Source of the DNA: Pseudaeromonas sp963677375
GTDB taxonomy: Bacteria; Pseudomonadota; Gammaproteobacteria; Enterobacterales; Aeromonadaceae
Direction: 5' to 3'
Length of the DNA stretch: 64,000 bases
Assembly (NCBI GenBank): GCA_963677375.2
Contig: CAXXIF010000006.1
Location: forward strand, 248,001-312,000
Below the pieces are notes generated by a model, which was not told the DNA's origin, ran no database searches, and saw only the letters and a list, made by a program, of their open reading frames with translations. Below are positions 8,857 to 18,405 of this stretch, one piece after another (the stretch's first letter is position 1; each line of letters begins with the position of its first letter). Position numbers and translations under genes: made by a program.

Positions 8857-9183
8857 ATGGAACATGTAAATAAAACAACTTTCACCGATGTACTGGAATA
8901 TGTGCGTATGTCTCGTCGTAAGAACAAACTGAAGCGCGAAATCGTCGATAACGAAAAGAAGATCCGTGATAACCAGAAGCGGGTATTGCTGCTGGAAAAC
9001 CTCTCGGACTATATCAAGCCAGGAATGAGTGTCGAAGAGATCCAGGCCATCATCGCCAGCATGAAGAGTGATTATGAGGATCGGGTTGATGAATACGTCA
9101 TCGTCAATGCCGAGCTCTCCAAAGAGCGTCGCGAGTTGAGCCATAAGCTGGTCGAGCTAGGCAAAGAGAAGCCCCAAGCCTGA
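8857..9183 (+). CDS. yeeX: YeeX/DUF496 coiled-coil protein
   Basis: 108 residues, highly charged, predicted largely helical. Nearly identical blocks to E. coli YeeX: RRKNKLKREI, NEKKIRDNQKRVLLLENLSDYIKPGMS and IIASMKSDYEDRVD, here cited only by their cores. Function is unknown. Start ATG 8857 follows GGGG; the family start is the same. It faces sbcB across a shared terminator. Confidence 0.9.
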   Translation: MEHVNKTTFTDVLEYVRMSRRKNKLKREIVDNEKKIRDNQKRVLLLENLSDYIKPGMSVEEIQAIIASMKSDYEDRVDEYVIVNAELSKERRELSHKLVELGKEKPQA

Positions 9184-9206
9184 GACACAGCGAGCTGTCG
9201 ATGAAC

Positions 9207-9237
9207 AAAAAGCCCGAAGCATTGCTTCGGGCTTTTT
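9207..9237. terminator. Bidirectional terminator between yeeX and sbcB
   Basis: Stem AAGCCCGAAGCA/TGCTTCGGGCTT with A-run before and T-run after, so it works on both strands. Confidence 0.88.
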
Positions 9238-9268
9238 CATGGCACTGTTTCAGGCGGCGTTGGGCACG

Positions 9269-10690
9269 TTACAACTGTTGTAAATAGCGCGCCAGTGCTT
9301 TGAGAATGCCCATCTTGCGCGGGTCATGGGCATGTTGTTCCAGCAGCAGCTCCAGTTTGAATAAGAAATTATCCGCATGCTGGTTCAGATAATCAGCACA
9401 GTGGCGTTGCCAGACCAGGAGCTCACTGTCCGCCAGCGTGCCGGGATAATTCCGGGCGCGATAGCGAAACAGCATGCTTTGCAGTCGTGGATCATTGAAG
9501 ACAAAACTGCGGGAGCTGAGTTGCTCAGGCGGCGTGGTGCGCACCAACTCCATGCTTGCCTTGTCACCATCCTGGAAGAAACCAGCATACAACTCCAGCT
9601 CGGCCTCTCGCGTCTCATCGGTATTCGTCCGTGTCGTGGGTTGGAAGACTTCCAGCAGTTTTTCGCGGATCTCGGGGTGTTGGCGTAACAGATTGAGACT
9701 GTGTCGGCACTGTTGACGGTCCAGTCCCAGTTCATCGGCGCGCTGTTCACTCAAGGTTGCGGCCGGGGCCAACACCGGACACTTGTTGATATGCACCAGC
9801 TTGACGCCAATCGGTAGATCATCCCCCAGCTCGTCCCGCTTGGTATAGAGCCGCTCGCGGATTTGCTCGGCACTTAACTCCACCAGCGGTGTCACATCTT
9901 TGTTTAGGTCCACCACTATCACCGCATTGGCATTGGTCGGGTGCCAGGCTATCGGTGATATCCAGCTGACACAGCCCTGGAAGGGGGAGAACATCCCAGA
10001 AACATGAACCAGGGGTTTCATGGCAATCACGTCGATCAGGCTCTTGAGCTTGTTCTTCTGACGCATGCCATACAAATAATTGAACAATTTGGGCTGTTTA
10101 TCGCGTAACAACTTGGCGATGCTGATGGTGGCATACACATCGGAGAGTGCATCGTGAGCCTGTTCATGGCCAATCCCATTGGCTTTGGTCAATAACTCCA
10201 GGCGAAAGCTGGGTTTGCCCTCGTCATCAAATACCCAGTTGATTCCTTCCGGACGCAGGGCGTAACAGGCCCGTACCACATCCAGCAGATCCCAGCGGGA
10301 GTTACCCTGCTGCCAGCTGTAACCATAGGGATCAAAATAATTGCGGTACAGGCCATAGCGGGTGAATTCATCATCAAAGCGGATATTGTTGTAGCCGAGA
10401 ATGCAGGTTTCCGGCTGGGCAAATTCACCGTGAATGCGCGCCATGAACTCGGCTTCTGGCAGTCCCTGTTGATTAACGACTTGCGGTGTGATCCCGGTGA
10501 TGAGGCAAGCCTCCGGGTCCGGCAAGTAATCCACTGGCATCTGGCAGTAGATCATCAGGGGTTCACCTACCGGATTCAGTTCGGCATCAGTACGGATACC
10601 GGCAAACTGGGCTGGGCGATCTCGACCTGGGTGGGTGCCAAATGTCTCATAATCATGAAAGTAGAATGTGGGCTGCGTGCTGTTCTTCAA
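9269..10690 (-). CDS. sbcB: Exonuclease I (exodeoxyribonuclease I)
   Basis: Degrades single-stranded DNA 3' to 5' and takes part in recombination and mismatch repair. 473 residues against 475 in E. coli. The DEDDh nuclease domain is complete: FHDYETFGTHPGRDRPAQFA with the DxE pair, the middle NIRFDDEFTRYGLYRN segment, and HDALSDVYAT with the final Asp. The SH3-like and C-terminal helical domains follow (NKCPVLAP, FVFNDPRLQSMLFRYRARN). Single gene on the minus strand. The 210 bases upstream contain only a possible promoter region. Confidence 0.95.
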   Translation of the reverse strand: MKNSTQPTFYFHDYETFGTHPGRDRPAQFAGIRTDAELNPVGEPLMIYCQMPVDYLPDPEACLITGITPQVVNQQGLPEAEFMARIHGEFAQPETCILGYNNIRFDDEFTRYGLYRNYFDPYGYSWQQGNSRWDLLDVVRACYALRPEGINWVFDDEGKPSFRLELLTKANGIGHEQAHDALSDVYATISIAKLLRDKQPKLFNYLYGMRQKNKLKSLIDVIAMKPLVHVSGMFSPFQGCVSWISPIAWHPTNANAVIVVDLNKDVTPLVELSAEQIRERLYTKRDELGDDLPIGVKLVHINKCPVLAPAATLSEQRADELGLDRQQCRHSLNLLRQHPEIREKLLEVFQPTTRTNTDETREAELELYAGFFQDGDKASMELVRTTPPEQLSSRSFVFNDPRLQSMLFRYRARNYPGTLADSELLVWQRHCADYLNQHADNFLFKLELLLEQHAHDPRKMGILKALARYLQQL

Positions 10691-10842
10691 GGCAATGGCT
10701 CATATGCGGGTTAAGGGGTCTGACAGGATGGCGCTATATCATCGAATATCAGAAGCCAACAGACGTCTGGTGAGATTCTAGCATGACACTCTTCATCTGC
10801 CGACCGTAGGCGATGAGGTTGTGATGGGGGGCATTTGTAGGT

Positions 10843-10870
10843 AAAAAAATGAAGAGGCGATGCCTCTTCA
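10843..10870 (-). terminator. Terminator of the small gene at 10902-11102
   Basis: TGAAGAGGC-GAT-GCCTCTTCA stem followed on the minus strand by seven T residues. Confidence 0.85.
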
Positions 10871-10901
10871 TGAAAACGATGAAATAAAAATTAAACGCGG
10901 A

Positions 10902-11102
10902 TCAGCTCATGAACCCTGTTGTGACTGGCGAGTCCCACCCGTGGTATTCACTGATCGCCAGCGAAACCATCTCTTCTTCGCGTAAACCAAAGGGCAGCTT
11001 GTTGTCTATGCACAGCGTTCTAGCCTCTTGAAAGGGCGAACCACAATTGTCCAGCACGTCAAACACTTGGTCTTTCAGGCGTGGGTAGTCAATTCGTTGC
11101 AT
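10902..11102 (-). CDS. Small hypothetical protein (66 aa)
   Basis: I do not recognise this protein. It is acidic, soluble, with three Cys residues, no signal peptide and no membrane segment. The case for a real gene is the AAGGGGG ribosome-binding site 8 bases before ATG 11102 and a strong intrinsic terminator 30 bases past the stop, giving a compact monocistronic unit between sbcB and the flavoprotein gene. Confidence 0.65.
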   Translation of the reverse strand: MQRIDYPRLKDQVFDVLDNCGSPFQEARTLCIDNKLPFGLREEEMVSLAISEYHGWDSPVTTGFMS

Positions 11103-11291
11103 CGGTTATCCCCCTTTTAGATTGATTCGTACCTTTATTGTACAAAGTTGCCATCCTGTCAAAGTCTCGGCTCCCTGGATTGCGGCTTTTGCGACCTGGA
11201 TCGATCAATTGGTCAAAAAACAACCTGAACCATAGGATCATCCGGATCAGGTGGCGCTGATCTTACCAGATCAGGATGACAATGTTGTGAC

Positions 11292-12572
11292 TTAGTGGGA
11301 TGGGAGATTTTTCAACCAATTTTCGATGCCATGGGCTGCCCGCAGGCCGGTAGAAAAACAGCCGGTGAGCAAGTAGCCGCCAGTGGGAGCTTCCCAATCC
11401 AGCATTTCACCGGCACAAAAAATCCCGGGGTGATCGATCAGCATCAGATCCGTGGTCAGGGCATTTCGCTCGATACCGCCAGCACTGCTGATGGCTTCTT
11501 CAATCGGGCGCATGGCCACGACCCGGATAGGTAATGCCTTGATGCTGGCCGCTAGTAATCCGGGATCAGAGAATTGCTCGGCATTGAGGCACTCACGCAG
11601 TAGACCGGCTTTGACTCCCTCAAGCCCAAGGCGGCTGCGTAGATGGTTGGCCATGGATTTCGAACCCCGGGGTTGCCGTAACTCCTGCTCGACCCGGGCC
11701 AGGGAGCGACCCGGCAGCAGGTCCAGATAGAAACAGGCAGCGCCCTGACGCTCCAGTTCGCCCCGTAAGGCGGGTGTGAAAGGATAGAGCAAGCTGCCTT
11801 CCATGCCATGTTGCGTGATCACGCATTCACCTTGTCGGGTGATTAGCTCCCCGCTAGCATTCGTGTGGCTGAGCACGACGCTTTTGAGGGGCATACCCGC
11901 AAACCGCTCGCGGAAATGGGCACTCCAATTCATCTCAAAACCACAATTACTGGGCTTGAGAGGGACAACGGGGATGCCCGCCTCTACAAAGGGTGCAACC
12001 CAGGCACCCGTTGATCCCAGGCGTGGCCAGCTGGCGCCGCCTAACGCAAATAGCAGTACCTGAGCTTGGTAGCTCTGGATACCCTCCGGGGTGAGAAAAT
12101 GTAATTGGTTCTGGTCAGGATGACTCTGCCACTGATGGCGGACATGAAAGTGCACTCCCTGCTCGCGTAAGCGTTGTAGCCAGGCGCGCAGCAATGGTGC
12201 CGCTTTCATATCGGTAGGAAATACCCGTCCTGAAGAGCCGATGAAGGTTTCAAAACCCAGGTCCTGGGCCCACTGCCGTAATTGATCGGCACCGAACTCT
12301 GCAAGCAGAGGGTGAAACCACGCTGCGGCTTCGCCGTAGCGTTGCACAAATTCGGGGAAGGGCTCGGAATGGGTGAGGTTCATACCGCCCTTGCCAGCTT
12401 GCAAAAATTTACGCCCTACCGATGGCATGGCATCGAACAGATCGACTCTATGGCCCCGACGACTCAGGTAGTCGGCGGCGATCAGACCGGCAGGACCACC
12501 ACCTATGATGGCGATCTCCAGTGACGTTAACATGTGGTTCTGTGGCATATCGGATAACGGAGTCACGGGCAT
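11292..12572 (-). CDS. HI0933-family FAD-dependent flavoprotein (TIGR03862-like)
   Basis: 426-residue flavoprotein. The dinucleotide-binding motif IAIIGGGPAGLIAADYLSRRG sits near residue 20 (core GGGPAG), followed by GRKFLQAGKGGMNLT, characteristic of the HI0933/YhiN family of BaiN-like oxidoreductases. The C-terminal segment CAGEMLDWEAPTGGYLLTGCFSTG closes the FAD site. Substrate is not known. Start at ATG 12572 is chosen for AAGG 5 bases upstream; in-frame ATGs 8 and 13 codons on are alternatives. It lies 69 bases downstream of the cation ATPase gene on the same strand, so the two may be cotranscribed. Confidence 0.85.
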   Translation of the reverse strand: MPVTPLSDMPQNHMLTSLEIAIIGGGPAGLIAADYLSRRGHRVDLFDAMPSVGRKFLQAGKGGMNLTHSEPFPEFVQRYGEAAAWFHPLLAEFGADQLRQWAQDLGFETFIGSSGRVFPTDMKAAPLLRAWLQRLREQGVHFHVRHQWQSHPDQNQLHFLTPEGIQSYQAQVLLFALGGASWPRLGSTGAWVAPFVEAGIPVVPLKPSNCGFEMNWSAHFRERFAGMPLKSVVLSHTNASGELITRQGECVITQHGMEGSLLYPFTPALRGELERQGAACFYLDLLPGRSLARVEQELRQPRGSKSMANHLRSRLGLEGVKAGLLRECLNAEQFSDPGLLAASIKALPIRVVAMRPIEEAISSAGGIERNALTTDLMLIDHPGIFCAGEMLDWEAPTGGYLLTGCFSTGLRAAHGIENWLKNLPSH

Positions 12573-12641
12573 AAAAACCTTGCTGGCTGACGGCGGGGCC
12601 TGGAAATGGCGCGCGCAGTGTATCGACTGGGAGTCACGGGC

Positions 12642-15419
12642 TCAAGTCCTGTCCACTATGGTTGCTTGCGCGGGAAAACCACATCGCAGCAGCCACTTTA
12701 TCGCTTCAATCAGCAGGTAATAGCTGAAAGCCATCAATAGAATTGCGCCCCAGAGTGACCAGACCAGCGGCGTAGTGCCAAACAGACGATTCATCCAGGG
12801 GCTATAGGTTTGTAGTACCTGCAGGATCAGCAAGGCCGCAATGGCCCACCAGACAATCGGGTTGCTGAACCAGGTTTCCCAACGAAGCGTATGCTGGTGC
12901 AACTGGCGACAATTGATAAGGAACAGCATTTCGGCGGCGATCAGACTATTGATCGCCAGAGTCCGGCACGTGAGGAGATCCATCCCTTGTGATTGCCCCC
13001 AGTAGTAGATGCCGAGGGTAAGCCCACTCATCAGGCAGGCACTGATGCAGATCAGCAACCAGAGTTGTCGCGACACTATCGGTTCATCCGGTTGCCTCGG
13101 GGGCTGGGTCATTAATGCCGGTTGCGGGAGCTCGAAAGCCAGCGGTAATGAGAGGGTGATGGCGCTGACCATGTTGATCCACAGGATCTGAACGGGAGTG
13201 ATGGGCAGGGCAATCCCCAGCAGGATGGCGCATAACAAGACCAACGCCTGGGCCCCATTGGTGGGAAGCAAGAACACCAGCGTTTTACGCAGATTATCGT
13301 AGATTGTGCGTCCCTCGCGGACGGCATCGCGCAGGGTAGCAAAATTATCATCCGCCAGTACCATGCTGGCGGCTTCCTTGGCGGCCTCAGTCCCATGCAG
13401 CCCCATGGCGACGCCTATATCCGCCCGCTTGAGGGCCGGGGCATCATTGACACCATCGCCGGTCATAGCGGTCACATGGCCGGCCGCTTGTAGCGCGGTA
13501 ATCAAACGCAGTTTATGGCTGGGCGTTGCTCTGGCGATGATGTTGACCTGCGCAAGCTGCGTTGCCAACTGGTCATCGGAGAGTTGATCCAGCTCAGTGC
13601 CAGTGATGACCCGTGGTTCATCTGCCAGCCCCAGTTGCTGACCAATGGCGCGTGCCGTGGCGGCATGGTCGCCAGTTATCATCAGGATACGAATACCCGC
13701 CTGACGACACTCGGCTACTGCAGCCCGTGCTTCTTCGCGCGCAGGATCTTCCATGCCGACCAGACCCAGTAAACGCCAATGTTGTGGTGGAAGTTGCTCC
13801 GAAGTGAGCTGATGATCCCGATGAACCGATGGTTCCTGCTGATCGTATGAGGCCAATGCCAGTACCCGCAGCCCGTTACCGGCCATCTGTTCGGCTCTGT
13901 GCTGCCAGTTGTCGGCATCCAGAGAAGTTTTTCCGGCGGCATAGGTATGGTCACACAGCGGCAATATCCGTTCCGGCGCACCCTTGATAAACCAGTGGGC
14001 TTTGTCCAGTTGCTGGTGGAGGCTGACCATGTAGCCTTGTGAGGATTCAAAAGGCAACTCAGCGCGTCTAGGGTTGGCATCCCGCAGCGATGGACTCTCC
14101 ATCCCCGCCTTGGTGGCTAGCACCAATAGCGCACCCTCTGTCGGGTCACCGTGTAAAGTGGGTTGCGCTTTGCGCGCAGAAACGGATTCCTCAAAATGAG
14201 CATCGTTGCATAATACGGCGGCTTCTAGTAACGACCAGAGTGGGTCGGTTTCCCCGGTTTTTGATGGTGGGATTGCGCGACGGCTTGGCTGAACGTGGGC
14301 CGATCTTTCGTGGCCGAAAGAGTGCAGCTCGCCCTGTGACGAATAGCCCACCCCAGTCACTTGCAGTTGTTCGTCGGGCAGGACTATCTGCTGCACTGTC
14401 ATCTCGTTCCGGGTGAGGGTGCCGGTTTTATCGCTGCAGATGATGGTGACGGCACCTAGGGTTTCGACCGCCGGAAGCCGACGAACAATGGCATTCCGGC
14501 CGGCCATGCGTTGCACCCCGATGGCCAGGGTAATAGTGATCACGGCGGGGAGTCCTTCCGGAATGGCGGCGACAGCGAAGCCGACCGCCGCCATGAAGAG
14601 TTGATCAAGCCCGTAATCCCGCCATAACCAGCCAAAGGCAAAGGTGGCAATTGCCAGCCCGAGTATCCAAATCGTCAGTTGACGTCCCAGCTGGTTCAGT
14701 TGCAGCAACAGTGGGGTCGTCATAGGTTCGACCTGTTGCAGTAGCCGACCGATCTTTCCCAGTTCGGTCAGGTCGCCGGTGGCAACTACGAGGGCTCGGG
14801 CTCGTCCTTTCGCGATAAGCGTTCCGGCATACAACATGTTTGTGCGCTCGGCCAGTGGTGTATCGTCCGGTAAGGGGAGGGGCTGTTTGCTGATCGTGAC
14901 GGACTCTCCGGTCAGTGCGCTTTCTTGAACCATCAGGTTAATACCCTGCAGCAGCCGTAGATCGGCGGGAACCTTGTCACCGGATTCCAGTAGCACCACG
15001 TCACCAGGAACCAAGCCTTCCGCATCGAGTCGACGGAGTTCATGATCGCGGAGGGTCTGGCAGCGAATGGTCAATAACTGACAGATGGCGGCGAGGGCCT
15101 TTTCCGCCTTACCTTCTTGCAGCAGACCAAAGATGGCATTGATGACCACGACACCCAGGATAACCACGCCGTCGGTCCAATGATTGGAAATCCAGCTCAG
15201 AGCCGCCGCCAGTAGCAGGACATAGATCAGTAGATTATGAAACTGACGTCCGAAGCGTCGCCACCAGGGATCACCGGGCACGGGTGTCAAGCGATTGGGA
15301 CCATAGAGTTCGGACCTCTGTCGGGCCTCCGTATGGGTCAGGCCATCGGGATTGCTGTTCAATGCCAGCAAGGCTTCTTGGACATTCTGACTATGCCAGG
15401 GGCGCGGAGTGGGTTTCAT
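12642..15419 (-). CDS. P-type cation-transporting ATPase (type IIA/IIB-like, calcium pump family)
   Basis: Membrane ATPase of about 925 residues that moves cations using ATP. Domains in order: N-terminal cation-ATPase domain, two membrane helices, actuator domain with LTGESV, helices 3-4 with the ion-site motif AAIPEGLPAVI (cf. PEGLP of Ca2+ and Na+/K+ pumps), the phosphorylation motif CSDKTGTLTRNEMT, the nucleotide domain with FIKGAPERIL, MITGDHAATA, TGDGVNDAPALK, then six C-terminal helices. The ion (Ca2+, Na+ or Mn2+) is not decided by sequence. ATG 15419 has GAGGAAG upstream; an earlier in-frame ATG at 15500 lacks a ribosome-binding site. The family is clear. Confidence 0.9.
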   Translation of the reverse strand: MKPTPRPWHSQNVQEALLALNSNPDGLTHTEARQRSELYGPNRLTPVPGDPWWRRFGRQFHNLLIYVLLLAAALSWISNHWTDGVVILGVVVINAIFGLLQEGKAEKALAAICQLLTIRCQTLRDHELRRLDAEGLVPGDVVLLESGDKVPADLRLLQGINLMVQESALTGESVTISKQPLPLPDDTPLAERTNMLYAGTLIAKGRARALVVATGDLTELGKIGRLLQQVEPMTTPLLLQLNQLGRQLTIWILGLAIATFAFGWLWRDYGLDQLFMAAVGFAVAAIPEGLPAVITITLAIGVQRMAGRNAIVRRLPAVETLGAVTIICSDKTGTLTRNEMTVQQIVLPDEQLQVTGVGYSSQGELHSFGHERSAHVQPSRRAIPPSKTGETDPLWSLLEAAVLCNDAHFEESVSARKAQPTLHGDPTEGALLVLATKAGMESPSLRDANPRRAELPFESSQGYMVSLHQQLDKAHWFIKGAPERILPLCDHTYAAGKTSLDADNWQHRAEQMAGNGLRVLALASYDQQEPSVHRDHQLTSEQLPPQHWRLLGLVGMEDPAREEARAAVAECRQAGIRILMITGDHAATARAIGQQLGLADEPRVITGTELDQLSDDQLATQLAQVNIIARATPSHKLRLITALQAAGHVTAMTGDGVNDAPALKRADIGVAMGLHGTEAAKEAASMVLADDNFATLRDAVREGRTIYDNLRKTLVFLLPTNGAQALVLLCAILLGIALPITPVQILWINMVSAITLSLPLAFELPQPALMTQPPRQPDEPIVSRQLWLLICISACLMSGLTLGIYYWGQSQGMDLLTCRTLAINSLIAAEMLFLINCRQLHQHTLRWETWFSNPIVWWAIAALLILQVLQTYSPWMNRLFGTTPLVWSLWGAILLMAFSYYLLIEAIKWLLRCGFPAQATIVDRT

Positions 15420-15582
15420 CAGTGCTTCCTCGTTGGCTCTTGACTGAGTATGAGCGCTATTCACCACGTCATCTAATGCCGCCATGGTCATAGCAGGCAA
15501 TAGGCGCGCTAATTTCCCGAATGTCTGGATTCTGCTTCGTCAGCCATAGACTGTGGTGTGCCTTGTCGAAAGGAGGAAAACA

Positions 15583-15675
15583 ATGAGGTGGGTCACATAT
15601 TTCTCGTCACCAGCCAACAAAAAGAGTAAGCTTGCGCGCGCACTGGGTATGCCAACTGATACAGCGCTCTGTTGA
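15583..15675 (+). CDS. Candidate 30-aa small protein upstream of rhlE
   Basis: ATG 15583 follows a near-perfect ribosome-binding site (AAGGAGG, 6 bases). The product is 30 residues, basic at its centre (ANKKSKLARAL), and ends at TGA 15675. No homologue is known to me. It lies in the 416-base gap between the divergent ATPase and rhlE, 160 bases before rhlE, and could be a leader peptide or a chance ORF. Nothing else is clear in the gap. Confidence 0.35.
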   Translation: MRWVTYFSSPANKKSKLARALGMPTDTALC

Positions 15676-15835
15676 TTTGTTGAGGTTCGGCGGTCCATCA
15701 AGCCCTCCCTTATGTGCTTATTGAAGTCTTCTCTTCCTCCCGGATTTATTCCGCAGAAAGGGCCGGACTTCCTTTATTGTCCGGCATCATCCGTCTTCAG
15801 GGCGGAGCTGCCTTATTACTCTCAAGTAGGTTGTT

Positions 15836-17260
15836 ATGAGTTTTTCCTCACTCGGACTCTCCGAATCCTTGCTGCGCGCCGTTGCCGAGCAGGGTTATGA
15901 AACCCCGTCTCCCATCCAACTGCAGGCGATCCCCGCAGTCTTAGCCGGACGTGACCTGATGGCTGCGGCCCAGACCGGAACCGGTAAAACAGCAGGCTTT
16001 ACCTTGCCCATGCTGCAGCGATTGATGGGGGCCCCCGACCAACCTCGTAAAAAGGTATCTCCAAACAAAATTCGTGCCCTGGTGTTGACGCCAACTCGCG
16101 AACTGGCTGCACAGGTTGGTGAAAGTGTGGCCACTTATGGCAAGCATCTGCCTCTGCGTCATAGCGTGGTGTTTGGCGGTGTCGGGATCAATCCGCAAAT
16201 GATGGCTTTGCGCAAAGGCCTGGATGTGCTGGTTGCCTGTCCGGGTCGTTTGCTGGATCTCTACTCCCAGAATGCAGTGCGCTTCGATGAGCTGGAAATT
16301 CTGGTCCTGGATGAAGCAGATCGTATGCTGGATATGGGGTTCATCCACGATATTCGCCGCATTTTAAAATTGCTGCCCCAGAAGCGCCAAAACCTGATGT
16401 TCTCGGCAACCTTTGCCGAAGAGATCCGTGAGCTGGCGACTGGCATGCTGAATAACCCGCTGTCGGTGGAAGTCGCGCCGCGTAATAGCACCGCAGAGCG
16501 GATTGAACAACTGGTCCATCCGGTCGATAAGGCGAATAAGCCGGCATTGTTGTCTCATCTGGTTACCGCGCACAATTGGGAACAGGTACTGGTATTCACC
16601 CGGACCAAGCACATTGCCAATCGTCTGGCGGAGCGGCTGGAGCGTGATGGTATCAGTGCTGCGGCTATCCATGGCAATAAGAGCCAGGGCGCTCGTACCA
16701 AGGCGCTGGCTGGTTTCAAGAGCGGTGATGTGCGAGTCCTGGTTGCCACGGACATTGCAGCCCGGGGTCTGGACATCGACAAACTGCCTCAGGTGGTCAA
16801 TTTCGAACTACCCAACGTGGCGGAAGATTACGTCCACCGTATTGGTCGGACGGGGCGTGCCGGTGCCGCGGGGCACGCTATTTCTCTGGTGAGTGCCGAT
16901 GAAGGCAAATTGTTGCGTGGCATCGAACGTCTGACCAAGCAGGAATTACCCCGCGAAGTTATCGCCGGTTTTGAACCGGATGCACAAACGCTGCGCGCCA
17001 TTGAACAGGGTACCGGTCAACCGGTGCGCAAGGGGCAAGAACAGGATGGGCGTCCGCCTCGTTCCGGTGCTGGCCGTCCGGGACAGCCGCGCCAGAACAG
17101 TCGTCAGGGTCAGGGCGAAGGTCAAAAGCGCTCAGGTCCAGGAGCCAGTAATGGTGGTGCTCGCAGCAGCAAACCAGCGACTGACAGTGGGCGCCGGGCT
17201 CCGCAACGTGCTCCAGATCGCCATGCCAACCAAGCGGTTAAACCCCACGGCAACAAGTAA
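15836..17260 (+). CDS. rhlE: ATP-dependent RNA helicase RhlE
   Basis: DEAD-box RNA helicase of 474 residues. The core is complete: Q-motif SFSSLGLSESLLRAV...SPIQLQAIP, AAQTGTGKTAGF, PTRELAAQV, the RhlE-typical GGVGINPQMMALRKG, CPGRLLDL, DEADRMLDMGF, SATF, and TDIAARGLDIDKLPQVVNFELPN cited by core, HRIGRTGRAG. The last 95 residues are low-complexity and rich in Gly, Arg, Gln and Pro, a likely RNA-binding tail. In E. coli RhlE affects ribosome maturation and works with the degradosome. Start ATG 15836 fits the family; AGG lies 6 bases upstream. Confidence 0.93.
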   Translation: MSFSSLGLSESLLRAVAEQGYETPSPIQLQAIPAVLAGRDLMAAAQTGTGKTAGFTLPMLQRLMGAPDQPRKKVSPNKIRALVLTPTRELAAQVGESVATYGKHLPLRHSVVFGGVGINPQMMALRKGLDVLVACPGRLLDLYSQNAVRFDELEILVLDEADRMLDMGFIHDIRRILKLLPQKRQNLMFSATFAEEIRELATGMLNNPLSVEVAPRNSTAERIEQLVHPVDKANKPALLSHLVTAHNWEQVLVFTRTKHIANRLAERLERDGISAAAIHGNKSQGARTKALAGFKSGDVRVLVATDIAARGLDIDKLPQVVNFELPNVAEDYVHRIGRTGRAGAAGHAISLVSADEGKLLRGIERLTKQELPREVIAGFEPDAQTLRAIEQGTGQPVRKGQEQDGRPPRSGAGRPGQPRQNSRQGQGEGQKRSGPGASNGGARSSKPATDSGRRAPQRAPDRHANQAVKPHGNK

Positions 17261-17281
17261 GCACCGGAGCGATCCGAGCTT

Positions 17282-17312
17282 AAAAACGCCCGTCTTGATG
17301 ACGGGCGTTTTT
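17282..17312. terminator. Bidirectional terminator after rhlE
   Basis: AAAAACGCCCGTC-TTGAT-GACGGGCGTTTTT: an 8-bp GC stem with A and T tracts on the two sides. It serves rhlE and the convergent DUF4250 gene. Confidence 0.9.
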
Positions 17313-17419
17313 ATTGGCGTGTTGCAATGATGTGTTGTGGTGTATGTCGGCGGTGCTGTGGACGAAAAATCGGCCCTTGACGGCCGGCTAGCGCTGTCAC
17401 GCGAATCCTTGCGCTTCAC

Positions 17420-17617
17420 TCATTGCGCCTTGAACTGATTTTGAGCGGCGACGTAGTGGAATTCCGCTGCTGCTAAATAGGTGATCAGCGCTTCAGCCGA
17501 AATATCGTGATAGCTCACCAGCTCCTCCAGCGAAGGGAAGTGATCCCGCAATTGGGTGTTGACCAGACTGACCAGCATGGGCGCGGGCAAGGCTGAAAAT
17601 CGACTCAAAGAAAACAT
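17420..17617 (-). CDS. DUF4250-family small protein
   Basis: 65 residues. The pattern PxPMLVSLVNTQLRDHFPSL, then a Y/H-rich segment and a C-terminal AEFHYVAAQNQFK, matches the DUF4250 family as I know it (DPxMLLSIVNxKLRD ... GxxYxxxxNQF). Function unknown. The start has GGAGGTAC upstream. It could be cotranscribed with the membrane protein at 17654-18196. Confidence 0.75.
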   Translation of the reverse strand: MFSLSRFSALPAPMLVSLVNTQLRDHFPSLEELVSYHDISAEALITYLAAAEFHYVAAQNQFKAQ

Positions 17618-17653
17618 CTTGTACCTCCGGTGTCATCCGATTGTGGTGGTGTG

Positions 17654-18196
17654 CTAGGTGCGGGGAAATGACTCATCATTGGCGGATGCGGGCAACTGAT
17701 TTCGGGTGCGTAATTGTGCTGGTATTTGCAGTAACAAACTCCAGCAACAGAATGCTTCCACCACAAACAGCACTAAAAATAAGGGGCTCCACCAAGAGAG
17801 CAGACTGCCGGAAGCCATGTCCGCACGCAGCAGCCAACCGCTGATAACGGCGGCAACCAGGGCCACACTGGCAATCAGTACTATCTGTTTACGACGCCAA
17901 CCTTGCGTGTGGAAATTGACCAATCGACGGGGGAACAGACTGATCAATAGTCCGTTCAATGCCAGCAGCATGGTGCTGATCGTCAGCATGAAATGAGTGG
18001 GCGAACTGACGGGGTAGAGGCGGAAATAGCCGATCAATATCGGGTAAAAACTGGCAAAACTCAGCAGTGTCATGGCGAACAGCGCCCCGCGATTGAGACG
18101 GACACTTCGGCATGTCGGGGCTGCATGGGCGTGAAAGTAGGCAGAAAAGACGGCAATAGTGAAGACGATCAGGGCTAATAACAGGTACCAGAGCAT
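17654..18196 (-). CDS. Five-helix inner-membrane protein, unknown function
   Basis: About 180 residues with roughly five hydrophobic segments: MLWYLLLALIVFTIAVFSAYF at the N-terminus (first part of helix), ALFAMTLLSFASFYPI, FMLTISTMLLALNGLL, IVLIASVALVAAVISG, and LFLVLFVVEAFCCW. Short Arg-rich loops suggest the usual positive-inside topology. I chose ATG 18196 because CAGGAG lies 6 bases upstream; a GTG at 18232 would add 12 residues. I do not recognise the family. Confidence 0.7.
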   Translation of the reverse strand: MLWYLLLALIVFTIAVFSAYFHAHAAPTCRSVRLNRGALFAMTLLSFASFYPILIGYFRLYPVSSPTHFMLTISTMLLALNGLLISLFPRRLVNFHTQGWRRKQIVLIASVALVAAVISGWLLRADMASGSLLSWWSPLFLVLFVVEAFCCWSLLLQIPAQLRTRNQLPASANDESFPRT

Positions 18197-18405
18197 GGAT
18201 AACTCCTGGGAAGAGGCATTATAGGGCTGCACTCATATGTATGGATGTGAGCAGTCAGCAACAGTCGACAGAGTAACAAGGGCGGGGTCGGGTGCATAGA
18301 GGGGTGTTGTCATGAAACAGATGGAAAACATGGGGTTGGCGTAACGACTGAGCGTCGTTACGCCATGCTAAAGGTTATACCCAGTATTTTTCTAAGTTCG
18401 ATTCT

